Positions 12,859-23,375 of a DNA stretch of 64,000 nt are shown here, in pieces. The stretch covers positions 620,001-684,000 of the forward strand of contig JAMWFC010000117.1 in NCBI GenBank assembly GCA_027475525.1. Direction: 5' to 3'. Position 1 is the first letter of the stretch. Every line of letters begins with the position of its first letter. The position numbers and the translations under genes are program-made. This DNA is from Macrolepiota albuminosa (Eukaryota > Basidiomycota > Agaricomycetes > Agaricales > Agaricaceae). A model generated the notes under the pieces. That model was not told the DNA's origin, ran no database searches, and was given only the letters and a program-made list of their open reading frames with translations.

Positions 12859-12873
12859 GAAACCCTTGTCTTT
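12859..12873. repeat. LINE target-site duplication, right copy
   Basis: GAAACCCTTGTCTTT, identical to 5113-5127. Confidence 0.9.
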
Positions 12874-13384
12874 CCTTCCTTTTTTCATGATTTTCTTCAA
12901 TTTTTCTTTCTCAGGTACAATGATGGGAAGATCTCCACGCGCGCGTATGTGACAAGGGACCTATGTCGCAGCATAGCCATGTATTATTCGTATGGCAAGA
13001 AATGACGAGAATATGAAGAAGGTTTTTTGTAGTCAGACATCGTTTTCATCAACAACCTAGTCATGATTTGTTGTGCTAGAATCATAGAAAACTTGATGGA
13101 GGTTTTTTATTTAGTTGTAATGGTTACCCTCTCAGCATGCCGATAGCATGCGGATTGGAGTCAGTGCTCGTCTATCACTTTTTCAATCTCCAGTGCAGGT
13201 TGCGACAATGAAAATATCATCACTTCGGAGGTTTGTTTGTTATTCTGAAATTCACACTGGACTACACAGAGACGCTAGCAACATGCTTGGAATATTCTTC
13301 ATAATCAAGTCCTTGATGTATATAAGTCATAAATGTGTAGATATATACAACGAGCACGTCGAAGACAAATTTATTTGATCAGTT
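12874..13384. other. Intergenic, downstream of the SOG2-like gene
   Basis: AT-rich and without a supported gene. It holds the 3' flank of the SOG2-like gene. Confidence 0.55.
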
Positions 13385-16300
13385 TCATCCAGGATCTGCC
13401 ATTGGGTTATCTATACCTTCTCTACTTCGCAGCTGTCCTATGCTTGTTGATTTGAAAGTCTGCAATAGTAATGCACTATGTGAACCATCATGTGGATTAC
13501 TCAGAGATTTGAAGCTCCCGTAATGATAGACACTTTTGTCTCGAGAGAGACTAGAATCAAGCCGAAGATCTTCAGGACCTGGTGGATTAGTAACAAGGGA
13601 AGTATAAGGACGTGGAGTGGATGGGGTGAGGGAAGACACATGAAGTAATATTGCAAACTCCTCAGTAGAATTCGTAAGCTTCACCATACCCGCGCGGAGG
13701 GTTGAGGGTACATATTTTGGGCCCTTGTAGGTTTTAATGATATTGGAGAGTTGTACGACGATCTAGAATGATAATCAGTGAGCGTCATTCACAACAAGTG
13801 GCCCACTATACTTTGAGAAATCCATGTGCGTCTTCGCGAAAACCTTCTCTGTCAAAATCAACATCGAAATCGTGCACCTGCTTCGCTTCAAGTGTTTTGG
13901 CCAATCGTGTCGTTACTATTCGCGCATTTCTAAGTGCATCATGAACCAATGAACTCTTGTTCAAATCGCCCTCAAACAGAGTCGCAATCATGTCCCAAAT
14001 AGAAGGAGCGATGCTGACAGCGGCCTGAACAGCTTGCAATGCTTCCTTGTCAACCTGTAACTTGGAGTTTGAGGGAAGATCCATATAATTTGCCTTAGTA
14101 GACACCAATGGAGATGAGGACGAGGACGTTTGAATTGAGGCTTGTGAGCTTCGGCGAGAATGTGCGACAGAGCCGGCAGAAGGAAGGGTCGCGGAAGACA
14201 AAGCCGAGCTCGTTTGAGACGGTGACGCATAACTGGTAAGAGCAAGAGTGGCCTGCCTTTTGGGAGCCCGTGGTGTAGGTGTGGACCTAGCTGTCCCGGA
14301 CACTACACCTCCAAACCCGGGAACATCATCGTATGACGGCAGCTTTTTACCAATCTCTACATCTTTCGAGCTAAACGAACCTGCATGTCTACGGGTCGTC
14401 CGAGGTACTCCTGGTCGAGTCCGCAATGACGGCGAAGGAATATCAGATGACAATGGAACCAGAGATACCGGCGAAGCGGAACAGACATCGCTCTCAAAGG
14501 AATGTAGAATGAGGGACGGCTGCTGACCAGCGGACATTTTGGAGTGCAAAATGGGTCTAATGGCTTCAATGTGGGGCACGATTGTTTCCCAAGCAGATGC
14601 CAACTCTGCAGTAGCGCCATACAATTCCAGGAGAATCCACCGAGAGTACCGTGCATCATCTCCTATAACGATAGCTTGCAACTGTAAAGCCAATACGCCG
14701 ACTGCCTTGCCGAAGACTGCGACCGTATTTCGACAACTCTCTAACACACATCGGCAAACCATTGGCGAAGGCATGGATGCATGACTTGTGGCATCAAATC
14801 GTTCAAGCGAATTGATTAATTGCGTCATATCGGCAGTGGCAGGATCTAAGACCTTTTGTAGGACAGATGATACCCGGTCGTCTATCGCATGAGCTACAAG
14901 ATATTCCAAAGTCTGTAAAACTTGACCCATTGCAAATAAAATGCTTCTAGCGCACTCAATGAGGCACAAGAAAGGTTGCGAAAGTGCTGTAGAGACAGGA
15001 CCAGTAGAAAGGCGCTTGAAATAGGAGTTACTCTGTGAAACCACTGAAGCTTGCATGAGGAATTTGTCACTCATTTCGAGCGTAGAGCTGTCGACACCAT
15101 GAGAATTTAAAGAAGATTCAGAGTCCTTCCTTTGTGGAGGGGTAGAAACGAGTACACCATGACTGCTGAGCAGCTGACGACTAGATGAACTGGCAGAAGC
15201 AACGTCAACAAGTCCAGTATTTTTTTCGCTACTGAATTCGAGCTTCGTGTTTTGGAGGTCAGGCAGGCTCTTTTTCTCTGGCGTCAAGAAATGTGATCCG
15301 GTACTGTAAGAGGCGTCGTGAGCAAGTCCAAGGGAAGTGGGGATCATATTGCTACTGAAAAACTCAGAATCTGCGGGGCCTGGAAAGTAATTTTCCAGAG
15401 CAAGCGTGGGCGAATCGTCTCCACTAAATGTACCAAGATTATCATGGTGTAGATGGAATGGGTGGTCAACTTGCAATTGGTCCGTAATCTCTGGTTCTTG
15501 GTAAGGATACGAAGTGGGCGAAGCATAAACACTTGAATCGAGGGAAAAAGAGCGATTGTGCGATGTGAAATCTTTATCTTCCCTCAGAGGAAACTTCCAG
15601 GAGTTACAATTTTCTTCTCTATTCTAGGTCAGAATCTATCCCAGGACAAGTCAAGAGAGCTGACATAGAAACTTGCACTTCCTGTTCTTCAGCCCCGGAA
15701 CTATCTTGTATTCTGGAACGACAGTCCTCTTCTATCCAACCTTGTAGGCTGCGTACCCAGTCCTTCATGGCGCTTCGAGAGTCAAGGCTGTCGGCCTTCT
15801 CCATTACAGCCTTCGGGGGCCATTCCAGTGGGTTCCTTTCAACTTGTAGTACCTCCAAATTCGAAAACTGGGACAGATATGGAGGGAGCTGCGTAATCTT
15901 GTTTCTGGATAAACTAAATACCTGAGGACAGAAGTGAATAACACGAAAGAATGAGACGGACAGGTTCTCTACCCTAAGGTGCATGAGGTGCCCAGCCTCG
16001 ACAGGTAACTTTTTTATCCTGTTATGGCTGATATCCAGAGTATCAAGGGATGACATTAAAGTTAGCTAGCAGAGCGTGTTGATGCGCTAAACGATGATAT
16101 TCATTGAACAATGAACTCTACTTACAACTTCTGGAAACACAGAGAAATTGTTGCGTTTCAGATTCAAGTAACGGAGTTGCGACAAAAGAGCAAACTCCAT
16201 AGGAAGAATAGTAAGGCGGTTATTCCCAAGAGCAATTCTGATAGGACAGGTTAAATATATATGGAACAAAGTCTCAAAACATGCGAACCTTTTGAGGGGA

Positions 16301-16527
16301 CTTTCGTCTTCTGGCCGTTCCCTTCCAACCTTGGCGAGTTCCTCCGCAGCAGCAGCTCCGATATTCGAGATATTCATTTTAGAGAACATAAGCGTGGCAC
16401 CATCATCATCAGAACGTTGTATTGCCTGAGCTATGTGGACAGAGCTAAGCGTCGTAGACGCAAACGACTCGGAGCTCCACCTGCTGGAATGAGATTCGGA
16501 AAGACTCGAGGGATCGATGAAATTCAT
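13385..16527 (-). CDS. Leucine-rich-repeat/SOG2-type RAM signalling component
   Basis: Probable homologue of Sog2, the LRR scaffold of the RAM (morphogenesis and polarity) kinase network. The start chosen is the ATG at 16527 (MNFIDPSSL). Exons seen: 16527-16289, 16237-16126, 16065 to about 15990, about 15940-15690, about 15625-13812, and 13762-13385, with introns near 50 bases and GT..AG ends. Leucine-rich repeats run through the first exons (LGNNRLTILPMEF, LNLKRNNFSVFPE, LDISHNRIKKLP, LSRNKITQLPPYLSQF). The long exon carries a helical block (SYFKRLST to about EAIRPIL, near 15030-14540) that resembles the SOG2 domain, then a Ser/Pro-rich linker. A second helical block near 14050-13840 continues across the last intron (IVVQLSNIIKTYKGP). 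The total is near 950 residues. It appears intact, which marks it as a host gene. Confidence 0.85.
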
Positions 16528-16572
16528 AGTAACGTATCGTGAACCACAGCAGGCTTTGTGAAAAAGAAGCAC

Positions 16573-18060
16573 AAAAACCTATACAGCACAAGCCATTGTA
16601 CGTTAGAATGGGTCCTCTCAGTAAATATTTTTTGATATTATATATGTGACGACGTGTTGTAAACGTTTTGCCTAAAATGGAATACGTCACAATTTCACAC
16701 GGTCAATCAGTTAGATGGGACTTGTAGCTCATTGGGGGCTTTGGCCCAAAACTTCGACCATCTCATGGCTCAATTTCAGGAACTGAATAAAGTAAGATTA
16801 GGGCCTTGTTTTGAGAAATGAAATGCATAGATCCAGCCAGGCCCTGTGAAGCAACAGATGACCTAAAATGAAATTTGCATATTTTCTTTAATTTTTTAAA
16901 GTGTTGGCACAGCTAGATTCATGATCCAGGATCACATAATCCATACCACTAACTCCCACGTCAAGGCACACACAGACAGCACTTCATTCCCAGTGAAAAC
17001 CGGCTCTGGGAAGATCCGAAGGGATCTGAAAATAGTTACAATTTCTGATACGGTCTGGTTCAGGCTGACGACATTCTGCCGAAAACCCAGACACACTCCG
17101 CCCTGCTTGACTAAGCAAAAGCACACGTGATCACAATTCGTATGGATCACAACTTACGTCACAACATTCTCACCTCTGTCTGCCGACTTATACTTGTTTC
17201 CTGAGTAGTGCCCGATTTCCAGAGTTTGCGGAACATGAAAGTGGATTTGGAGAGCTGCTGCTTTTGCTGGGGTGGGGAGCTGGGCCAAGGGGCAGAGTGA
17301 ATTGAGTGTAGGAGCCTTCGTGCAGCTTGTCAAGAATGGTGTTGAGCTGCTTGGTGAGATCTACTTGGAATCCAATGTGATAAATGGGGACGACTGATGC
17401 GAGGTTGATACAGACAGAACTGTATTTTTGAAAGTTGACAATGCAAGAATCAATAGCTGGGCAGGTAAATCATTGCCGCTGTCTGCGTCACTCAAGAGTC
17501 CTGCCTCATGAGTCTGCAGGTTGCTATTTGCGTCAGAGATGGCAAGAAGCTCACACACAAAGGAATCAAAGTCAATTCAATTCACCAGTTGCTCCATCCT
17601 CGTTCTCAATGACAGTAGTGCTCATGACACATCACAACGTTACATTGAGTCCATGGACTTCATTGTTTGGAGAGGCTATGTCAGCTGCTGCATTGTCAGC
17701 GGAGACCATGAACCTAATGTTCATGAGACTTCCTCCTGCCTTGTCTGGAACTCATTCCAAGATGCATAGACTCGGGCTACTGATTCTGAACTTGGCTCAC
17801 ACCTTTTCCAGGACAACAACATCTTTCTGTACCTTTCTCCCATCGCACAGAAATCTTCATGAGCCAGAGCCGACTACAACCTCTTACCTCACAATATGAT
17901 ACCATGGTGCACGGTGCCCTTCAATACCTCTGGTATACCCTCTTTCCGTTTATAGTGTTGAGAGTGTTTAAATATAGTTTTTCATTCCAGTGTTCCATGT
18001 CTAACCAAATGGTAGGACTCAGAAAATAACACTATGTTTCTGGCTGACAACCATCCTCCA
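16573..18060. other. Intergenic, decayed repeats
   Basis: No gene I can support. A motif of the form ..GGGGGCTTTGGCCC.. near 16730 recurs in altered form near 20910, suggesting an unnamed dispersed repeat. Around 17230-17900 several short open frames exist on both strands, none with a recognisable domain. Confidence 0.45.
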
Positions 18061-18079
18061 AAGATTCCTCAGGTGTGAC

Positions 18080-18663
18080 ATTGCACATGGCACATCTGTA
18101 CTATGAATGGTATCCCGAGAGCCTTGACTGGGCAAACACACAAGGAAGGACCGCCCTTCATATTGCTGCATTAAAAGGAAACAAGGAACTTGTCAGAGTG
18201 AGCTGCTCCATGCCTCTCGTGTCCCATTTGTGTTTACTTCCTTTTCATGGCTCAATAGATGTTCTGTGACCTAGGAGCCGATATAGATTTGCCTGACAAT
18301 AAGGGAGATATGCTGCTTCATTAGTGAGTCTTTCTTGTATGTCGCTACCTGTGTGTAATTTTTTCCCAGACTTTGGTCCATGGTGTGCTTAAAATTTGCA
18401 TAGGTCATTCAACTTCTGATAGAACGAGGGTGCCAGTTTAACTTTTGGAATTTCAAAGGTTGTGCTTAAAATTTGCATAGGTCATTCAACTTCTGATAGA
18501 ACGAGGGTGCCAGTTTAACTTTTGGAATTTCAAAGGTTTTATAGCCTCTGACCACACTTATTTGTGGGTAGCTGCATATTCTTCCTGGACTGCTGTCTAA
18601 ATCTTCTCATTGCATAGGTTTAGTACTAAAGATACTTTACAGGATGAGGGAGTTATGACAGCT
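18080..18663 (+). pseudogene. Ankyrin-repeat gene remnant
   Basis: The plus strand encodes ankyrin-like pieces separated by intron-like gaps: GRTALHIAALKGNKELVR (near 18145), LGADIDLPDNKGDMLLH (near 18270), and VIQLLIERGCQFNFWNFKG, which occurs twice because of a 77-base duplication. FSTKDTLQD follows near 18620. GT..AG introns can be placed between pieces, but no start codon or complete frame is visible and one repeat is broken. It is read as the decayed core of a small ankyrin protein; a short functional gene cannot be excluded. Confidence 0.5.
18384..18537. repeat. 77-base tandem duplication 2
   Basis: Copies 18384-18460 and 18461-18537. It doubles one ankyrin-like exon and is part of the constant-period series. 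Confidence 0.95.
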
Positions 18664-18729
18664 CGGTAAGTTCTTACTATTTCAATAATATATTGGCTAT
18701 ATCTTTGGAACAGTAATCTATATATCCTC

Positions 18730-18920
18730 GATTATCTTATGGAGCATCCAGGTGCAACTGAAGCAGAGTTTGCGGCCATATGGAAAGCCTGCAATGTCGA
18801 TATAAAAAAGGTAGATTTTATTTATTTTGTCGAAACACTAATACATCTCATTTCTAGAGATACAATACATTATTGAAGGAACAAACACAGGCCAAAAAAT
18901 CGCTTAACCTTGTTTGAAGA
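18730..18920 (+). other. Short coding-like fragment of unknown origin
   Basis: Two exon-like blocks, DYLMEHPGATEAEFAAIWKA and RYNTLLKEQTQAKKSLNLV followed by TGA, separated by a possible short intron. I do not recognise a family. It may belong to the ankyrin remnant just upstream or be a separate relic. Confidence 0.25.
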
Positions 18921-19486
18921 TCAATTGAAAGTACATTTTTATCTTATTTTATGTTTATGACTCAATGATTTTGTTTTGTGCATGATTAGTATGTATTCTT
19001 ACGTATCAGTAGCAGCTCCAGTATAATTCAGATATTATTAGACAGAATCGAATTGTACGTAAATTAGTAATAGCAATAAATTATTGTTACAATTCAGATT
19101 ATTTCAGAACATCTATAATATGACAGAATAAGCTATTTGGATGGTGTCAGAACCCTTCATCCAGCCTCGGATGACTTCAGAAATATTTCTGATTTTATAT
19201 GCAATATCTGAAATATACACATCCAGACCTACTCAGATATTTTCAGTCAGCTCCAGATCCTGTTCTCACCAGGCTTCATTACCAGCACGCCTCAATAGAA
19301 CAGTTGATTTTCTTGCATCACACGCTCATTCCTCTTCTAACCCCCCACCTGTTTTTCCAACACCCTCCTTTATGCTTCAAAAATACTGTGTTTTTTTCCT
19401 CCTCTCAGGGATTTATAGAAGGGAGTTTATAACAAACTATCATCGATAACAGTGCCAGACGATTTATCCACACCTATCCCATCTGG
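18921..19486. other. AT-rich intergenic stretch
   Basis: No supported gene. Repeated words of the type TCAGATATTTTCAG and TTCAGAAATATTTCTG give it a loosely repetitive look. Confidence 0.4.
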
Positions 19487-20065
19487 TTGAAAATTCTGAT
19501 TGCTCCCGACCTGTATAATTCTTGCCCTCTACCTTCATTTTCCTATGAGAGATCACCCTATGCCTACTCTGCCATCATTCAATTATATGCCCGAAGCACT
19601 CAGTTAGACTCAAGAGACATTTTGTCCAATCGCCTTGATAATGGACACTCCCCATGGTGCAGATTTGGATGCGACGAAATTGAAACACCTCATCATTTAT
19701 TCGTATCTTGCCCGTGTTTTGACTCCTTCCAATTTTCTGCTTGTAACACCGTTATCAATGCCACATGTAATCTCCTCTCTCTGGAAACAAGTCCCAATAA
19801 AAAGAACGCGATTGTAACCATAGCTCGCGACCTCTTTCGAGACTCTGTGAGTTGGCTGGCTTATCAATCTAAATACTATGTCAGCTTCACTCCTTCACTT
19901 CTGGACCTCTCCTGGCATGCTCATCAAAATGTGTCCAACCTGTGGCATTTGGTGTCTATAAAGCTTGTGGGACGTATTTGGGCGGCAGTCAGGAAGAAGG
20001 CTTTTCAAGATAGACACTCACTGGGGTTACATAGTCTGCATTACGATATTCCTCCCGTCATTTGA
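19487..20065 (+). pseudogene. C-terminal fragment of a non-LTR reverse transcriptase (zf-RVT region)
   Basis: An open frame of about 190 residues with CRFGCDEIETPHHLFVSCPCF near residue 60. This is the Cys-Cys-His-Cys zinc pattern (zf-RVT) found after the RT domain of many LINE-like elements. The rest is helical and Trp-rich, as in those tails (ISIKLVGRIWAAVRKK-like near the end). No RT core precedes it, so it is a truncated relic with an intact tail frame. Confidence 0.6.
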
Positions 20066-20179
20066 CATCTTTTCCGTTTATAGTCCTTTGTTATATTGCT
20101 TCCCAGCGAGGTTCTTACCTGAATTACATTATGTAATGTAGCTGAGAATTTAATTTTTAATTTCTAATTTCTATTTTCA

Positions 20180-20550
20180 GTAGGTGAAAAGTGTTGTGTC
20201 TCCTCCAGAATTGATCACTAATCACTGAAGTAGTCAGCCAAGCATACAACATTGTAAGCCACTTTGGCTCAAAAAACTCTGGAATATCTTCAGCACTAGT
20301 ATTGGTGGCTGAAGTTGAACTTTTGCATGACATGTGAGCCATGTCAGCAGTTAAAAGGATTCAACCAGAAACTGATGGGAAAGCTACACTCACTTTCAAT
20401 ACCCATGAAACCATGGGACTCAATTGGAATGGACTTTATAGACCCATTTTCTAGATATAACTACTTACAGATAGTTATTTGTCAAATAACAAGCATGATA
20501 CACCTGATACTAGTGTGCATCACAATGAACTTTTAACCAAGCAAGCCAAA
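20180..20550 (+). pseudogene. Decayed gypsy integrase fragment, related to element D
   Basis: Plus-strand pieces read QAHNIVSHFGSKKTLEYL, then CMTCEPCQQLK, then KPWDSIGMDFIDPFSR and QITSMIHLI. These correspond closely to the zinc-binding and catalytic-start region of the integrase of element D (53700-53500, minus), for instance KPWDSIGMDFIGPFPE there. Stops and small gaps break the frame. Confidence 0.75.
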
Positions 20551-21319
20551 CTTTTGATCAAGTAGCTGTCAAAGGATGCCACAACAAGTTAATAGGGTCC
20601 TTTTACTAGTTACATGTTACCATGGTCACACACACAAGGCATCTGAGCTTTTATAAATTTACCTGAAGGAGATTATATGCTTATATGGCTTATCTAGCTC
20701 AATTGTAAGTGATTATTAAGGTTCAAAATTTATATCTAAGTGGTAGCAGGAGTTACACACACTTGGTTAGAATCTGATATTCAAATTTATAATATACAGA
20801 CTATATTAGAAGTCTGATTTGTACAGTACAGTAAGCATTGTTTGTATTGTGATATATAGTATAAACAAGCTACAATTCGTGCCTTCAGCACAAATTTCAT
20901 AGCTTGTCAGGGGCTTTGCCCCCAAACTCCTCCTCAACTAAGCCTCCACTCTAACCTCACTTCATTCAGTTAAGGCCTTGGTTTTCACAACTCAGTGCTT
21001 AATCTCAGTTTTCCTCAACTTTCAAAGTATTATTGTAAGCTGAAATGAATTTTTCTTGAATTTTTCAGATTTCTTTAACCATTTCTAAATACCAAAAAAA
21101 AACTAACAATCAGAATATTAGTAGCCTTTGAATTTCTCCTGATTTTTCAGTGATTTTCCTGGAATTTTTAAGCATTTTCTACTAACATCTCCTGCAAAAC
21201 AGAGCAATTGAATTTTTGTTGAAATTTTTAGATTTCTTTAAGCATTTGTAAATCAGTAGCCCTGGAATTTTTCCTGATTTTTCAATGATTTTTCTTGAAT
21301 TTCTTTAGCATTTTCTACC
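20551..21319. other. AT-rich intergenic stretch
   Basis: No gene supported. There is an internal low-complexity repetition of the type TGAATTTTTCTTGAATTTTT and ATTTCTCCTGATTTTTCAG (21040-21320). These near-repeats look like slowly decaying tandem copies. Confidence 0.4.
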
Positions 21320-21589
21320 AACATGAAACAAAGTCGAGAGCTTAAGGTCACACAAAAGAACCAGATCAGAATACAATTTTAGTCCTATGAAGTGTGAAAA
21401 CAAAAGCTACCTTAGATAAGGTAGCAGCAACAAATATATGTAGTGATTATGTAATGTGTATAATATGATTATCACAATAATAATTACTATGCAGTCCAGT
21501 CTAGCTCTGCTGAACAACAATTAGATTGTTTCACACGAATTATTAGTATAGGTAGACCTAGAGCTCAGGCTCTAGGTCATTCAGTTACA
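21320..21589 (-). repeat. Decayed LTR of an old D-type element (D')
   Basis: It aligns by eye with the element D LTR: TCACACAA.., TCAGA..., AGTGTGAAAACA.., and the end GTTACA, followed at once by TACCCCCC, the reversed polypurine tract also found next to the D LTR at 48984. The left limit is approximate. Confidence 0.6.
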
Positions 21590-21985
21590 TACCCCCCTTT
21601 CAGACTGGTTACAGTCTCTAAAAGGGTGGCACTCACAATTATCCCCCACACTCTGGCAAGGCATTTCCTGTAGTTCGTTAAGTGTTGAGGTTAGCCAACG
21701 ATACTATACTCACAATTATCCCCCACACTCTGGCAAGGCATTTCCTGTAGTTCGTTAAGTGTTGAGGTTAGCCAACGATACTATAAGTAATGCTTGCCAT
21801 ATCATGCAGATGGCGGACAGTGTAACTCACTCTCAAGAAAGACGGCCATATTGAAGTCGGTATTAGCCAAAGTAGACACCTCTGCAGGAGATAGCATTAC
21901 CAACAGGTTATTGGTGGTTGTAGTAACTACTGATGGGGGTGGTAGCAGTTCTTGGTGTGGGCCATGCATCTATAGATCGTGATAA
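21590..21985 (-). mobile_element. 3' internal part of old element D'
   Basis: It follows the reversed polypurine tract. It is non-coding near the LTR, then on the minus strand a short coding-like tail (SPAEVSTLANTDFNMAVFLE). I infer that it continues at 48389, where ORFX homology resumes in the correct order and strand. It includes a 77-base duplication. Confidence 0.5.
21631..21784. repeat. 77-base tandem duplication 3
   Basis: Copies 21631-21707 and 21708-21784, identical, in the 3' region of D'. Confidence 0.95.
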
Positions 21986-22191
21986 TGATGCCCAAAAGTA
22001 AATCAGTAGCAGATATGGTTTACAGCTACTGACCTGTGTAAAAATGTGTTGGGTGTGCCAAGATTGAGGGAGTCCTGGGCAGTTCCCAGAGAACAAGTCA
22101 GAAAGAGAGTTAAATGACAGAATTTGGTGAAAGTCAGTAATGATAGTCAGCAAGGAAATGCAGTAAGGAGGGTGCACCAATGACAAAGCAC
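21986..22191 (-). repeat. Solo LTR-B (old), left piece
   Basis: It begins TGATGCCCAAAA and follows LTR-B (GTCAGTAACAAATATGG and GGAGTCCTGGGCAG equivalents) up to the insertion point of element C. The rest is at 47624-48388. The two pieces sum to 971 bases, close to the 938 of intact LTR-B. Confidence 0.7.
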
Positions 22192-23206
22192 TGATGACAC
22201 CCAAAGTTTGGTCAGTAACAAATATGGTTATAGTGTTACCATACCAATTGCTTGCATTGGGCGTGTTATAAGTGATGGGAGGAGTCCCGGGCAGGTCCCA
22301 GAGAACGCGCCTATGAAAATGGGGAAAAGTCGGTAAGGGGGTCGGCAAGTGTAAAGCGCTAAGGTAAAGCGCCTATGAAGGGAGCGGTAAGCGAACACGG
22401 CAATGTCAACGGCAAGAACACAGTAAGCTTAGCGAAGTCTAAGCGTCGTAAATGCCTGCCATAGATGCAAGGCACGAATAAATCGAAGGCTAGCGATAAA
22501 GTCTGCAACTGCTGACGAGCTCGACGTTGCTGACCGTAAATGAGATCTTGAGCATAAGGGAGACTGAAGTAAGGGGAGCAGGAAACTCTCGTCTGTTGTT
22601 CTCTGATCTATGTACAAGTCGGTAAGTACTTTATATACTACAAGGAGTTCACCATCGCTAGTGACCAACCATTGCCAAAGTGCGGTAAACTAGAAAATTT
22701 CATAGAGGTAGCTCCAACGGTTTCAGATCCCTCGCTAGTGACCAACCATTGCCAAAGTGCGGTAAACTAGAAAATTTCATAGAGGTAGCTCCAACGGTTT
22801 CAGATCCCTACCGTCCATTCAAGAATCTTAGCAATGCCAGGCAGCAGATCACAAAGCTAAACCATCAATCCATTACCCTTCTGTCTGTCCAAAATGCTTA
22901 GCGATGTCAGGTGCCAAATCGAGGCGCTAAGCGGTGTCAGACGCCAAGGTCAAACGCCAGGCTGTCCATCAGTTTTTGATAGATCATCAGGCTTCTCACT
23001 AAGCGCTGTCGTCAGTGACTGATGCCATCTGTCAGTTGTCATTCTGTCTGCCATCGGCGCTATCATTGATCAGATCTGCTTCTTGCCATGCGTGGCTGTC
23101 AAATATTGCCAAAATTGGTTAGTTAGCGCATGCCAAGGTATCCCAGACCTGTGCCATGTTGCCGTAGCCTGCCGTTGATGCGCTGATCCTGTATGGGGTC
23201 CTATCA
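22192..23206 (-). repeat. Element C 3' LTR (LTR-B family)
   Basis: Reads TGATGACACCC... to ...GGGGTCCTATCA on the plus strand. It contains one 77-base duplication; without it the length is 938, exactly that of the solo LTR-B at 55051-55988. Confidence 0.92.
22655..22808. repeat. 77-base tandem duplication 4
   Basis: Copies 22655-22731 and 22732-22808 in the element C 3' LTR. The matching 5' LTR at 47160 has only one copy. Confidence 0.95.
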
Positions 23207-23218
23207 TCTCCCCCCAAC
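23207..23218 (-). other. Element C polypurine tract
   Basis: On the minus strand GTTGGGGGGAGA directly precedes the 3' LTR. The same word precedes the 3' LTR of element A. It primes plus-strand synthesis. Confidence 0.8.
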
Positions 23219-23375
23219 TGAAAAATTGACTGTCCTCAGTCACCAAATAAGGCTATCATTACCGCTTTTGTGACAAGTGGTCTGTGCGTTCTTGAGATTT
23301 TGTTTTTAGTCCTGGCATGTGAGTTTGGACTTCGTTTCTTCTCCCCATCTTTACCTGGCGCTCAATAATAAAAAT

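Noticed and set aside
21040..21320. Possible CRISPR-like or tandem array in the AT-rich stretch
   Set aside because: Repeats are irregular in length and sequence, without constant spacers. It is low-complexity drift.
22429..22668. A 79-codon frame seen twice (22429-22668 and 46934-47173)
   Set aside because: Both lie at the same place within LTR-B, so the similarity comes from the repeat. There is no sign of protein-level selection.
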